Shown here piece by piece: positions 27,026 through 37,373 of a stretch of 64,000 nt of DNA (its first letter is position 1; every line of letters starts with the position of its first letter). The translations under genes and the position numbers were made by a program. The notes under the pieces were generated by a model. It did no database searches. It was not told the DNA's origin and saw only the letters and a program-made list of their open reading frames with translations. The DNA is from Streptomyces cinnamoneus (GTDB lineage: Bacteria > Actinomycetota > Actinomycetes > Streptomycetales > Streptomycetaceae). The stretch lies in contig NZ_PKFQ01000001.1 in NCBI RefSeq assembly GCF_002939475.1, forward strand, positions 4,771,001 through 4,835,000, read 5' to 3'.

Positions 27026-27667
27026 TTCGCGTCCTGCGCGAGAGCCTGAACCTCCGCTGACGACACGCGGAGCCACCGCCAGTTCCTGGCGTACGACCAG
27101 CTGGCGGGCGAGCCTGACTGTCTCCCCAACTGTAGCAACGGGCCGGTGGGCCGAGAATGGCCGAGGGTTACGCCGCAGGTCACACGGGTGGCGCGGATCG
27201 GGTCCCCAATTGGCGCAGGGTGGCGAGGGGGTGGCGAATCCGCGGGTTCTTTTTTGCTTCCGCAGGTCGGAGGCGTGCGGGGGTTGGCGAATGGGGTGGC
27301 GGAGTCTGGCGAAGCCTGGCGAAGTGCGTGGGGGTGGGTCGGGGGCGTGAGAAAAGACTGAAGGGCCGTTCGTTTGCGCGGAGTTGGCGAGGTCCCTCCC
27401 GGCGCGGGAGGCCCATGGGCGCCGCACGCCGCTCCTTGCCCTTCGACGAGTCACCGGCTTCCGGGTCTGACCCGGCGACGGGGCCGCCGGGGGCTTTCGG
27501 CCACGCTTCGCGTCGGTGTCCGAGGACGCGGGGCTGTGGGGACCCTGGCCGGGCCCGCTACCGCCCTGTGCCGCCCGACCCGCGAAGCCCCCCGGACCGC
27601 TGCCTCCACGGCCCGCCCGCACACCGACCGCGGGAGGCCCACCGCGGTGCCCGCCCGGGCATACGCG
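27026..27667. other. Gene-poor stretch beside tRNA-Arg with repeated TGGCGA motifs
   Basis: No open frame here has convincing codon bias or a recognisable protein. The motif TGGCGA/TGGCGC occurs about eight times between 27187 and 27390 at irregular spacing (for example near 27222, 27231, 27283, 27304, 27314, 27383). It includes an out-of-character T6 run near 27251 and AAAAGACTGAAG near 27353. The composition differs from the flanking core genes, as in the remains of an integrated element. Confidence 0.45.
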
Positions 27668-27706
27668 AAGACCCCGTCTCAGCGTTACCGCTGATGGCGG
27701 GGTCTT
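27668..27706 (-). terminator. Terminator of tRNA-Arg
   Basis: AAGACCCCG (27668-27676) pairs with CGGGGTCTT (27698-27706); an inner CAGCG/CGCTG stem and TTAC loop lie inside. It begins 14 bases after the 3' end of the tRNA on the minus strand. Confidence 0.8.
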
Positions 27707-27719
27707 TGGGCACCTAGGG

Positions 27720-27791
27720 TGCCCCCGGCAGGATTCGAACCTGCGCACACGGCTCCGGAGGCCGTTGCTCTATCCCCTGAGCTACGGGGGC
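27720..27791 (-). tRNA. tRNA-Arg (anticodon CCG)
   Basis: 72-nt cloverleaf: acceptor GCCCCCG/CGGGGGC with discriminator A, D-arm GCTC/GAGC, anticodon stem ACGGC/GCCGT with loop CTCCGGA (anticodon CCG, reads CGG), four-base variable loop, T-arm GCAGG-TTCGAAT-CCTGC. CCA is not encoded. tRNA-Arg genes are common integration sites, consistent with the odd DNA on its 3' side. Confidence 0.97.
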
Positions 27792-27953
27792 GTGTCGGCC
27801 GGCTCGCTCTCGCTCGCGGCGACGGGTAGAACACTACCAGCTCCCGCGGGCTGTCCGGCACCCGGTGATCGAAAACCGGGAGGGGCGGCGGGAAAGCTCG
27901 CTCGCAGGGGGGTGGAAGTGGGGAAAACCCGGACGCAGGGTGGGGGGCGCGCC

Positions 27954-27959
27954 TACTCT
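27954..27959 (+). promoter_or_regulatory. -10 box six bases before a GTG start (leaderless promoter)
   Basis: TACTCT, then CGGGGT, then the GTG at 27966. The spacing puts the first transcribed base at the start codon; there is no ribosome site. No good -35. Confidence 0.5.
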
Positions 27960-27965
27960 CGGGGT

Positions 27966-28418
27966 GTGCCTGGCTTGCCCGGCCGGGTCCTTGTCGTCGA
28001 CGACAACAAGGTCATCCGGCAGTTGATCAGGGTCAACCTCGAACTCGAAGGCTTCGAGGTCGTGACCGCGGCCGACGGTGCCGAGTGTCTGGAGATCGTG
28101 CACCGGGTGCGCCCCGACGTCGTGACGCTGGACGTCGTCATGCCCCGGCTCGACGGGCTCAACACCGCCGCCCGGCTGCGCGCCGACACGCGGACCCGGG
28201 ACATCCCCATCGCGATCATCAGCGCGTGCACCCAGCCGGAGGCGGACACCGGCCGGCCGGCCGGGGTGGACGCGTTCCTCGCGAAGCCCTTCGAGCCCGC
28301 CGAGATGGTCCGGCTCGTCGGGCGGCTCGTCCGCTACGGCCGTGGCGAGGACGTCGACGGCCTGCCCCGTGCCGAGGCCCCCGGGGACGCCGAAACGGTC
28401 GTGCATCCCGCCGGGTGA
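27966..28418 (+). CDS. Single-domain response regulator (CheY-like)
   Basis: 150 residues: one receiver domain with RVLVVDDN (~7-14), phosphoacceptor Asp56 in VTLDVVMP, Thr/Ser switch in IAIISACT, and Lys in FLAKPFEPAEM. No output domain; a ~30-residue acidic tail follows. GTG 27966 is chosen because a -10 box lies six bases before it, predicting leaderless translation. No kinase is adjacent. Its output is probably protein-protein contact. Confidence 0.85.
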   Translation: MPGLPGRVLVVDDNKVIRQLIRVNLELEGFEVVTAADGAECLEIVHRVRPDVVTLDVVMPRLDGLNTAARLRADTRTRDIPIAIISACTQPEADTGRPAGVDAFLAKPFEPAEMVRLVGRLVRYGRGEDVDGLPRAEAPGDAETVVHPAG

Positions 28419-28499
28419 GCCACCGGGCGGCCGGGGAGGCACCTCCGCACCCCGTCCCACAACGCGAAACCGGTTCGCCGACCCCGCCCCCCTCTCCCC

Positions 28500-28505
28500 T
28501 AGGCT
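28500..28505 (+). promoter_or_regulatory. -10 box six bases before nrtL GTG (leaderless promoter)
   Basis: TAGGCT, then TGGGCT, then GTG 28512, the same spacing as at 27954 and 59418. Confidence 0.55.
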
Positions 28506-28511
28506 TGGGCT

Positions 28512-29333
28512 GTGACCCCCGCCGATCTCACCCGCACCGTGTTGCACACCGTGCGCTGCGCCATCGAGGCCGACGAGCTGTGCGCCGTCGTCCCCACGCG
28601 GGTCACCGTGCGGGTTCCGCCCCGGCCGGGGTGCGGGGACTACGCCACCAACGTCGCCCTCCGCATCGCCCGCGACACCGGGCGGCCCGCCCGGGAGATC
28701 GCCGAGGTGCTGCGACGGCGGCTCGCCGGCCAGCCCGGCATCGCGCGCGTCGACATCGCCGAACCCGGCTTCCTCAACATCACCCTGGACGCGGCCTCCG
28801 GCGCGCAGATCGTGCGGGAGGCGCTCGCCGGGACCGCCGACGGCAGCGAGCCCCTCGACCTGCGGCCCGGCCCCGAACTCCTCGCGCGGCTCGGCTCCGA
28901 CGCCGCCCGCTGGAGCCTCGTCAGCCCCCCCGGTCTCGACCGCGACCTCCTCCTCGTCCAGCGCGAGACCAACCCCCTCTTCCGCGTCCGGTACGCCCAC
29001 TCCCGCACCCGCGCGCTCCTGCGCAACGCCGCCGGCCTGGGCTTCGCGCCCGAGCCCGGCGACCTCGGCGACGACAGCGCCGACCCGCTGCTCGCCCACC
29101 TCGCCGACCACTCCCGCATCACCGCCGCCCGCGCCCCCGAGCGGCTCGCACGGCACCTGGAGCGCGTCGCCGACGCGTTCCTGCGCTGGCAGGCGGCGTG
29201 TCCCACGCTGCCCCGCGGTGCCGAGAAACCCTTGGCCGTCCACCGCGCCCGGCTGGCCCTCGCCGAGGCCACGGGCGCGGTGCTGGCCGACGGCCTGACC
29301 CAGCTCGGCATCACCGCACCCGCACGCCTCTGA
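28512..29333 (+). CDS. nrtL: ArgS-related anticodon-binding protein NrtL
   Basis: 273 residues. Contains the arginyl-tRNA synthetase N-terminal additional domain (GCGDYATNVALRIARDTGRPAREIAE region, ~38-62) and the C-terminal DALR anticodon domain (VRYAHSRTRALLRNA at ~160; RLARHLERVADAFLRW at ~210), but no catalytic Rossmann core with HIGH or KMSK motifs. It cannot aminoacylate by itself. It precedes lysA by 21 bp and probably belongs to the lysA transcript. It lies 0.7 kb from tRNA-Arg. The RNA it binds and its role are unknown; the name comes from existing annotation of this family. Confidence 0.85.
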   Translation: MTPADLTRTVLHTVRCAIEADELCAVVPTRVTVRVPPRPGCGDYATNVALRIARDTGRPAREIAEVLRRRLAGQPGIARVDIAEPGFLNITLDAASGAQIVREALAGTADGSEPLDLRPGPELLARLGSDAARWSLVSPPGLDRDLLLVQRETNPLFRVRYAHSRTRALLRNAAGLGFAPEPGDLGDDSADPLLAHLADHSRITAARAPERLARHLERVADAFLRWQAACPTLPRGAEKPLAVHRARLALAEATGAVLADGLTQLGITAPARL

Positions 29334-29354
29334 GCATCCGAGGAGATCAGCGCC

Positions 29355-30749
29355 ATGAGCCGCTCCGCCCACCCCGCCGGGCCCCGCCACGCCGACGTCC
29401 TGCCCGAGGGGCACTACGCGCCCCCGCCCGCCGACCTCAACGCCCTCGACCCCCGTGTCTGGGCCCGCACGGTCACCAGGAACAAGGCCGGCGCCATCAC
29501 CGTCGGCGGTCGCGGCGCCACCGACCTCGCCGCCGAGTTCGGCACCCCCGCCTACTTCCTCGACGAGAGCGACTTCCGGGCGCGGTGCCGCGCCTGGCGG
29601 GACGCCTTCGGGCCCGACGCCGACGTCTTCTACGCCGGCAAGGCCTTCCTCTCCCGCGCCGTCGTCCGCTGGCTCACCGAGGAAGGGCTCAACCTCGACG
29701 TCTGCTCCGGCGGCGAGCTGGCCACCGCCCTCGGCGCCGGCATGCCCGCCGAGCGCATCGCCCTGCACGGCAACAACAAGTCCGTGGAGGAGATCACCCG
29801 CGCCGTCGAGGAGGGCGTGGGGCGGATCGTCGTCGACTCCTTCCAGGAGATCGTGCGCGTCGCGCACATCGCCGAGCGGCTCGGCAAGCGCCAGCGCGTG
29901 CAGATCCGCGTGACCGTCGGCGTCGAGGCGCACACCCACGAGTTCATCGCGACCGCCCACGAGGACCAGAAGTTCGGCCTCGCCCTCGCCGGCGGGCAGG
30001 CCGCCGAGGCCGTGCGGCGGGCGCTCAAGCTCGACGGGCTGGAGCTCGTCGGCATCCACTCCCACATCGGCTCGCAGATCTTCGACATGGCCGGCTTCGA
30101 GGTCTCCGCCCGCCGTGTCGTGCAACTGCTCGCCGAGGTCCGCGACGAGCACGGCGTCGAGCTGCCCGAGATCGACCTCGGCGGTGGCCTCGGGATCGCC
30201 TACACCCCCGAGGACGACCCGCGCGAGCCGCGCGAGATCGCGGCCGCCCTGCGCGACATCGTCACCCGCGAGTGCGCGGCGGCCGGGCTGACCGTGCCGC
30301 GCATCTCCGTCGAGCCGGGGCGCGCGATCGTCGGACCGACCGCCTTCACGCTCTACGAGGTGGGCACGGTCAAGGAGCTCCCGGGCCTGCGCACGTACGT
30401 CAGCGTCGACGGCGGCATGTCCGACAACATCCGCACGGCGCTGTACGACGCCGAGTACTCCGTCGCCCTGGCGTCCCGCACCTCCACCGCCGAGCCGGTG
30501 CTGGTGCGCGTGGTCGGCAAGCACTGCGAGTCCGGGGACATCGTGGTGCGCAACGCCTTCCTGCCCGCCGACGTGGCGCCCGGCGACCTGCTCGCGGTGC
30601 CGGCCACCGGGGCGTACTGCCGCTCGATGGCGAGCAACTACAACCACGCGCTGCGCCCGCCGGTGGTCGCCGTGCGGGAGGACGGCGAAGCACGAGTGAT
30701 CGTCCGACGGGAGACGGAAGAGGACCTTCTCCGTCTCGACGTCGGCTGA
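29355..30749 (+). CDS. lysA: Diaminopimelate decarboxylase
   Basis: 464 residues, PLP enzyme that makes L-lysine from meso-diaminopimelate in the cytoplasm. PLP lysine Lys96 in [35 protein letters not shown] and CESGDIV are the conserved fold III motifs. GAGGAG stands before ATG 29355. Follows nrtL closely; the next gene, hom, is 174 bp on with its own leader. Confidence 0.97.
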   Translation: MSRSAHPAGPRHADVLPEGHYAPPPADLNALDPRVWARTVTRNKAGAITVGGRGATDLAAEFGTPAYFLDESDFRARCRAWRDAFGPDADVFYAGKAFLSRAVVRWLTEEGLNLDVCSGGELATALGAGMPAERIALHGNNKSVEEITRAVEEGVGRIVVDSFQEIVRVAHIAERLGKRQRVQIRVTVGVEAHTHEFIATAHEDQKFGLALAGGQAAEAVRRALKLDGLELVGIHSHIGSQIFDMAGFEVSARRVVQLLAEVRDEHGVELPEIDLGGGLGIAYTPEDDPREPREIAAALRDIVTRECAAAGLTVPRISVEPGRAIVGPTAFTLYEVGTVKELPGLRTYVSVDGGMSDNIRTALYDAEYSVALASRTSTAEPVLVRVVGKHCESGDIVVRNAFLPADVAPGDLLAVPATGAYCRSMASNYNHALRPPVVAVREDGEARVIVRRETEEDLLRLDVG

Positions 30750-30923
30750 GGTGCAGCCGGCACCCGACGGCTGACACCGACGGCCTGAACGGCTGACGGA
30801 GCAGCTGACAGAAAACAGCAACAAAAACAGAAACAAAGGTCTCGGATACTGGACGGGGGGAGGAATCCCCCTTCCAGTGAGTGAGACTGGTATCTACCAA
30901 AGATGTAGAGGAAACGAGGTCGG
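30750..30923 (+). promoter_or_regulatory. hom leader: A-rich tract and stem-loop
   Basis: From 30808 to 30836 there is an A-rich run (CAGAAAACAGC, AACAAAAACAG) very unlike the flanks. A stem-loop follows: ACTGGA (30848) pairs with TCCAGT (30872), enclosing a G6/C5 stem with loop AGGAAT. The hairpin ends ~47 bases before the hom ATG. It could be an attenuator, a protein site or part of the promoter. Confidence 0.45.
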
Positions 30924-32216
30924 ATGATGCGTACGCGTCCGCTGAAGGTGGCGCTGCTGGGCTGTGGAGTGGTCGGCTCAGAGGTGGCGCGCATCATGAC
31001 GACGCACACGGACGACCTCGCGCAACGCGTCGGGGCGCCCGTCGAGCTCGCCGGCATCGCGGTCCGCCGCCCGGACCGGGTACGGGCCGGAGTGCCCGCC
31101 GACCTGATCACCACCGACGCCACCGCCCTGGTCAAACGCGGCGACATCGACGTGGTCGTCGAGGTCATCGGCGGCATCGAGCCCGCGCGCGGCCTGATCA
31201 CCACGGCCTTCGAGCACGGCGCGAGCGTGGTCTCCGCGAACAAGGCGCTGCTGGCCCAGGACGGCGCCGCCCTGCACGCCGCCGCCGAGCGGCACGGCGC
31301 CGACCTCTACTACGAGGCCGCCGTCGCCGGCGCGATCCCGCTGGTCCGGCCGCTGCGCGAGTCCCTCGCCGGCGACAAGGTCAACCGCGTGCTCGGCATC
31401 GTCAACGGCACGACCAACTTCATCCTCGACAAGATGGACTCGAGCGGCGCCGGCTACTCCGAGGCGCTCGACGAGGCCACCGCCCTCGGTTACGCCGAGG
31501 CCGACCCGACCGCCGACGTCGAGGGCTTCGACGCCGCCGCCAAGGCCGCGATCCTGGCCGGCATCGCCTTCCACACGCGGGTGCGCCTGGACGACGTCTA
31601 CCGCGAGGGGATGACCGAGGTCACCGCCGCAGACTTCGCATCCGCGAAGCAGATGGGCTGCACCATCAAGCTGCTCGCCATCTGCGAGCGGGCTGGGGAC
31701 GGCCGGTCGGTCACCGCCCGCGTGCACCCGGCGATGATCCCGCTCAGCCACCCGCTGGCCTCCGTGCGCGAGGCGTACAACGCCGTCTTCGTCGAGGCCG
31801 AGGCCGCCGGCCAGCTGATGTTCTACGGACCGGGCGCGGGCGGCTCGCCGACCGCCTCCGCCGTCCTGGGCGACCTGGTCGCCGTCTGCCGCAACAAGCT
31901 CGCCGAGGCCACGGGCCCCGGCGAATCCGCCTACACGCGGCTGCCCGTGAGCCCCATGGACACCGTGGTGACGCGCTACCACATCAGTCTCGACGTGGCC
32001 GACAAGCCGGGTGTCCTGGCCCAGGTCGCCACGGTCTTCGCCGAGCACGCGGTGTCCATCGACACGGTCCGCCAGCAGGGCAAGGCCGGCGAGGCGTCCC
32101 TGGTCGTCGTCACCCACCGGGCCGCCGACGCCGCGCTCTCGGCGACGGTCGACGCGCTGCGCAAGCTGGACACCGTCCGCGGTGTCGCCAGCATCATGCG
32201 GGTCGAGGGCGAGTAG
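30924..32216 (+). CDS. hom: Homoserine dehydrogenase
   Basis: 430 residues. NAD(P)-binding GCGVVGSEV at ~13-21, catalytic domain with [12 protein letters not shown] and [16 protein letters not shown] (~195-212), then a C-terminal ACT domain (~350-430, [21 protein letters not shown]) for threonine feedback. Reduces aspartate semialdehyde to homoserine, the branch point to threonine, isoleucine and methionine. Followed by thrC after 32 bp, so an operon. Confidence 0.97.
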   Translation: MMRTRPLKVALLGCGVVGSEVARIMTTHTDDLAQRVGAPVELAGIAVRRPDRVRAGVPADLITTDATALVKRGDIDVVVEVIGGIEPARGLITTAFEHGASVVSANKALLAQDGAALHAAAERHGADLYYEAAVAGAIPLVRPLRESLAGDKVNRVLGIVNGTTNFILDKMDSSGAGYSEALDEATALGYAEADPTADVEGFDAAAKAAILAGIAFHTRVRLDDVYREGMTEVTAADFASAKQMGCTIKLLAICERAGDGRSVTARVHPAMIPLSHPLASVREAYNAVFVEAEAAGQLMFYGPGAGGSPTASAVLGDLVAVCRNKLAEATGPGESAYTRLPVSPMDTVVTRYHISLDVADKPGVLAQVATVFAEHAVSIDTVRQQGKAGEASLVVVTHRAADAALSATVDALRKLDTVRGVASIMRVEGE

Positions 32217-32248
32217 TCGAGAAGGCGATCGAGGAGATTACGAAAGCA

Positions 32249-33337
32249 ATGTCTGCCAACAACGGCCGTCAGATTCCCGGCACTCACCAGTGGCGCGGCA
32301 TCATCGAGGAGTACCGCGACCGCCTGCCGGTGACCGACACCACGCCGGTCGTCACCCTGCGCGAGGGCGGCACCCCGCTCGTCCCGGCGCAGGTGCTCTC
32401 CGAGCGCACGGGCTGCGAGGTCCACCTCAAGGTGGAGGGCGCCAACCCGACGGGGTCCTTCAAGGACCGCGGCATGACCATGGCCATCACCCGGGCGAAG
32501 GAAGAGGGCGCGCAGGCGGTCATCTGCGCCTCCACGGGCAACACTTCCGCCTCCGCCGCGGCCTACGCCGTGCGGGCCGGCATGGTCTGCGCGGTGCTCG
32601 TCCCGCAGGGCAAGATCGCCCTCGGCAAGATGGGGCAGGCGCTGGTCCACGGCGCCCGCATCCTCCAGGTCGACGGCAACTTCGACGACTGCCTCACGCT
32701 CGCCCGCGGGCTCTCCGAGAACTACCCGGTGGCCCTGGTCAATTCGGTCAACCCGGTCCGCATCGAGGGCCAGAAGACGGCCGCCTTCGAGATCGTGGAC
32801 GCGCTCGGCGACGCCCCGGACATCCACGTCCTCCCGGTGGGCAACGCGGGCAACATCACCGCCTATTGGCGGGGCTACCGCGAGTACGCCGCCGACGGCA
32901 TCGCCTCCCACACCCCCCGGATGTGGGGCTTCCAGGCCTCCGGTTCCGCGCCGATCGTGCGCGGCGAGCCGGTGAAGGACCCGCACACCATCGCCACCGC
33001 GATCCGCATCGGCAACCCCGCCTCGTGGCAGTTCGCCGAGCAGGCGCGGGACGAGTCGGGCGGCCTCATCGACGAGGTGACCGACCGACAGATCCTGGCC
33101 GCCTACCGCCTGTTGGCCTCCCAGGAGGGCGTCTTCGTCGAGCCGGCCTCGGCCGCGAGCGTCGCGGGCCTGCTGAAGGCCGCGGAGCTGGGGCTCGTCG
33201 ACCCGGGGCAGCGCATCGTCTGCACGGTCACGGGCAACGGCCTGAAGGACCCGGACTGGGCGGTGGCGGGCGCCCCGCAGCCCATCACCGTTCCCGTGGA
33301 CGCCGGTACGGCCGCCGAGCGGCTCGGCCTCGTCTGA
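32249..33337 (+). CDS. thrC: Threonine synthase
   Basis: 362 residues from ATG 32249 (GAGGAG upstream). Fold II PLP enzyme with Lys72 in [12 protein letters not shown], phosphate loop [10 protein letters not shown] and SxxGN-type [12 protein letters not shown]. Converts O-phosphohomoserine to threonine. Same transcript as hom; a hairpin terminator follows, separating it from thrB. Confidence 0.97.
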   Translation: MSANNGRQIPGTHQWRGIIEEYRDRLPVTDTTPVVTLREGGTPLVPAQVLSERTGCEVHLKVEGANPTGSFKDRGMTMAITRAKEEGAQAVICASTGNTSASAAAYAVRAGMVCAVLVPQGKIALGKMGQALVHGARILQVDGNFDDCLTLARGLSENYPVALVNSVNPVRIEGQKTAAFEIVDALGDAPDIHVLPVGNAGNITAYWRGYREYAADGIASHTPRMWGFQASGSAPIVRGEPVKDPHTIATAIRIGNPASWQFAEQARDESGGLIDEVTDRQILAAYRLLASQEGVFVEPASAASVAGLLKAAELGLVDPGQRIVCTVTGNGLKDPDWAVAGAPQPITVPVDAGTAAERLGLV

Positions 33338-33369
33338 CCCTCCGGGCCCCGGCGGCCCGGTCCTCAAAG

Positions 33370-33401
33370 ACGCCGGGCGGGCCACACCGCCCGCCCGGCG
33401 T
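33370..33401 (+). terminator. Terminator after thrC
   Basis: ACGCCGGGCGGG and CCCGCCCGGCGT, perfect 12-bp arms with 8-base loop. An alternative pairing exists: CCTCAAA-GA-CGCCGGG upstream with CCCGGCGTTTGAGG downstream (to ~33428). Confidence 0.8.
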
Positions 33402-33646
33402 CCGGGGTGAACCCCCCGGCGTTTGAGGGCAAAGAGGACCCAAGTCGACAAAAGACCGCGGTGTGGCCGCGACACGCATCGTGCGCCTCCCGTGCGCCCT
33501 ATGTCGCCACAGAACCTTCCTTCGATAGGCTGTGCATCACACCGCCCCGTCGCAGACCGTGCCGCTCCCACACGGCATCGCCGTCGCGGCCCTTGCGGAT
33601 GTCACACGCCACCACCCACGGCCACACCAAGGAGAGTCATCGAGCG
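33402..33646 (+). promoter_or_regulatory. thrB upstream region
   Basis: A GATAGGCT sequence (TAGGCT 33526-33531) is a plausible -10 box but has no clear -35 at 17-18 bp. Otherwise I see only the AAGGAGAG ribosome site before ATG 33647. No gene. Confidence 0.4.
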
Positions 33647-34561
33647 ATGGCCGGTCCCGCGTTCCGCGCCGCCGCCGTCCGAGTGCGCACCCCCGCCACC
33701 AGCGCAAACCTCGGTCCCGGCTTCGACGCCCTCGGCCTGTCCCTGGGGCTCTACGACGACGTCGTGCTCCGGGTGGCGGAATCCGGGCTGCACATCGACA
33801 TCGCCGGCGAGGGTGCCGAAACCCTCCCGCGCGACGAGAGCCATCTGCTCGTACGGTCGCTGCGCACCACCTTCGACCTGCTCGGCGGCCAGCCGCGCGG
33901 CCTGGAGATCGTGTGCGCCAACCGCATTCCGCACGGCCGGGGCCTCGGCTCGTCCTCCGCGGCCATCTGCGCGGGCATCGTCGCCGCCCGCGCGGTGACC
34001 ATAGGCGGGGCCGAGAAGCTCGACGAGGCGGCCATGCTGGAGCTGGCGACCGAGATCGAGGGTCATCCCGACAACGTCGCCGCCTGCCTGCTCGGCGGCT
34101 TCACGCTCGCCTGGATGGAGGCGGGCGTCGCCCGGGCCATTCGGATGGACCCTGCGGATTCCATCGTTCCGGTGGTCTTCGTGCCGTCGAAGGCCGTACT
34201 GACCGAGACCGCGCGCGGGCTGCTGCCGCGCAGCGTCCCCCATGTGGACGCCGCCGCCAACGCCGGGCGCGCGGCGCTGCTCGTGGAGGCCCTGACCAGG
34301 CGCCCCGAGCTGCTGCTGCCGGCCACCGAGGACCGGCTCCACCAGGACTACCGCTCCCCGGCCATGCCGGAGAGCGTGGCCCTGGTCAACCGACTGCGGG
34401 CGGACGGGGTGCCCGCGGTCATCTCCGGCGCGGGCCCCACGGTGCTCGCGCTGGTCGAGGACGGTGCGGCCGACAAGGTCGCACGGCTGGCGGGCGAGGG
34501 ATGGGCGGCCAACCGGCTGGCCCTCGACGCCGGGGGGACGAGCGTGCTGCCGCTCGCCTGA
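33647..34561 (+). CDS. thrB: Homoserine kinase
   Basis: 304 residues, GHMP kinase fold: TPATSANLGPGFDALG at the N-terminus, ATP loop HGRGLGSSSAA (~97-107), and ISGAGPTVLAL (~260-270). Phosphorylates homoserine for ThrC. Longer upstream in-frame reading is non-conserved; AAGGAGAG supports ATG 33647. Separated from thrC by a terminator, so it is independently transcribed. Confidence 0.97.
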   Translation: MAGPAFRAAAVRVRTPATSANLGPGFDALGLSLGLYDDVVLRVAESGLHIDIAGEGAETLPRDESHLLVRSLRTTFDLLGGQPRGLEIVCANRIPHGRGLGSSSAAICAGIVAARAVTIGGAEKLDEAAMLELATEIEGHPDNVAACLLGGFTLAWMEAGVARAIRMDPADSIVPVVFVPSKAVLTETARGLLPRSVPHVDAAANAGRAALLVEALTRRPELLLPATEDRLHQDYRSPAMPESVALVNRLRADGVPAVISGAGPTVLALVEDGAADKVARLAGEGWAANRLALDAGGTSVLPLA

Positions 34562-34978
34562 CCCGTGGCGGCGGGGGGAATTCCCGGCGCCACGAAAAAC
34601 GCGGTTGCCGTATCTGGAGAGGGGGAATGTTTGTGGGATCCGGTAGTGTTAACCTCAAGTCTGCACTCGAAGCCACATCGGCTCGGTGCTGTGTGTCCCG
34701 ATCAGGGGCCGCTTTTCTTCCGGGAGCCTCCCCAACTGCCTGAGCAGCCTGCCTGAGCAGATGCGAGCACGCTCCGGAATCGGCGTGGGCGACATGAGTG
34801 AAGCGTTATGTCGTGCCCTTCCCTCATTCTTCACGCCGGCACCAATGCACTGATTCTTCCGCCGTAACACCGGCGGACCACCGCCCCGGCCCGGTCCGCA
34901 CATCAGGACCGCAGCCGGACAGCACAACCGGTCGCCGAGCCAGACAGGCCGACGCCCGCTCCAGGGAAGGACCCCTTC
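34562..34978 (+). promoter_or_regulatory. rho leader, 417 bp without a gene
   Basis: TAGTGTTAACC (TAGTGT at 34644-34649) is the best -10 candidate and would give a ~320-nt 5' leader. It contains a 12-bp tandem repeat, CTGCCTGAGCAG at 34736-34747 and 34749-34760, and a pyrimidine-rich stretch (34830-34870, e.g. CCCTTCCCTCATTCTTC). Long unstructured, C-rich leaders allow Rho to terminate its own gene in other bacteria; that is inferred here. Confidence 0.45.
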
Positions 34979-37021
<2,043 letters not shown>

Positions 37022-37043
37022 TCCGCGTCACGAGCGATCCCGT

Positions 37044-37084
37044 ACGAAGGCCTCCCCGTCCCCCGCGGACGAGGGGGCCTTCGT
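37044..37084 (+). terminator. Terminator after rho
   Basis: 17-bp arms starting ACGAAGGCC and ending GGCCTTCGT with two internal mismatched or wobble positions and a 7-base loop, 23 bp after the stop. Confidence 0.8.
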
Positions 37085-37373
37085 CGTGTCCGCGCCGGGG
37101 CGCCCGGCAGATCGTGATCTTCCTGTGACATTTTGAGACATGCGCCACAGCCCCACCCCGGCCCGGCGGCCGGAACCAACTCCCTCGAATGGGCCGAAAC
37201 CGCAGGTGGCGGCAGGGGGAGCGCAGACGTGACTACGGCATCCGGCCGAGAATTTCTAAGACGGTCCTCAGAACCCGCTGTGCAACCCTGGCGCAGACTT
37301 GCCCGTCAACCAGCACAGGATCCCCGGAGACGCGAAGGGCGCTCCGGAGACACAGCGAAGGACTGAGGAGCGC
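37085..37373 (+). promoter_or_regulatory. Upstream region of the LCP gene
   Basis: AT-rich GTGACATTTTGAGACATG near 37125-37142 is the only promoter-like composition; no sigma-factor consensus fits well. GAGGAG precedes the ATG at 37374. No gene seen. Confidence 0.3.

Noticed and set aside
26681-27748. Long minus-strand frame covering the gene-poor region and part of tRNA-Arg
   Set aside because: Runs into the tRNA, is Arg/Pro-rich low-complexity, crosses three hairpins and lacks a start signal.
27834-30836. 1,000-codon open frame antisense to nrtL and lysA
   Set aside because: Shadow of two clear genes.
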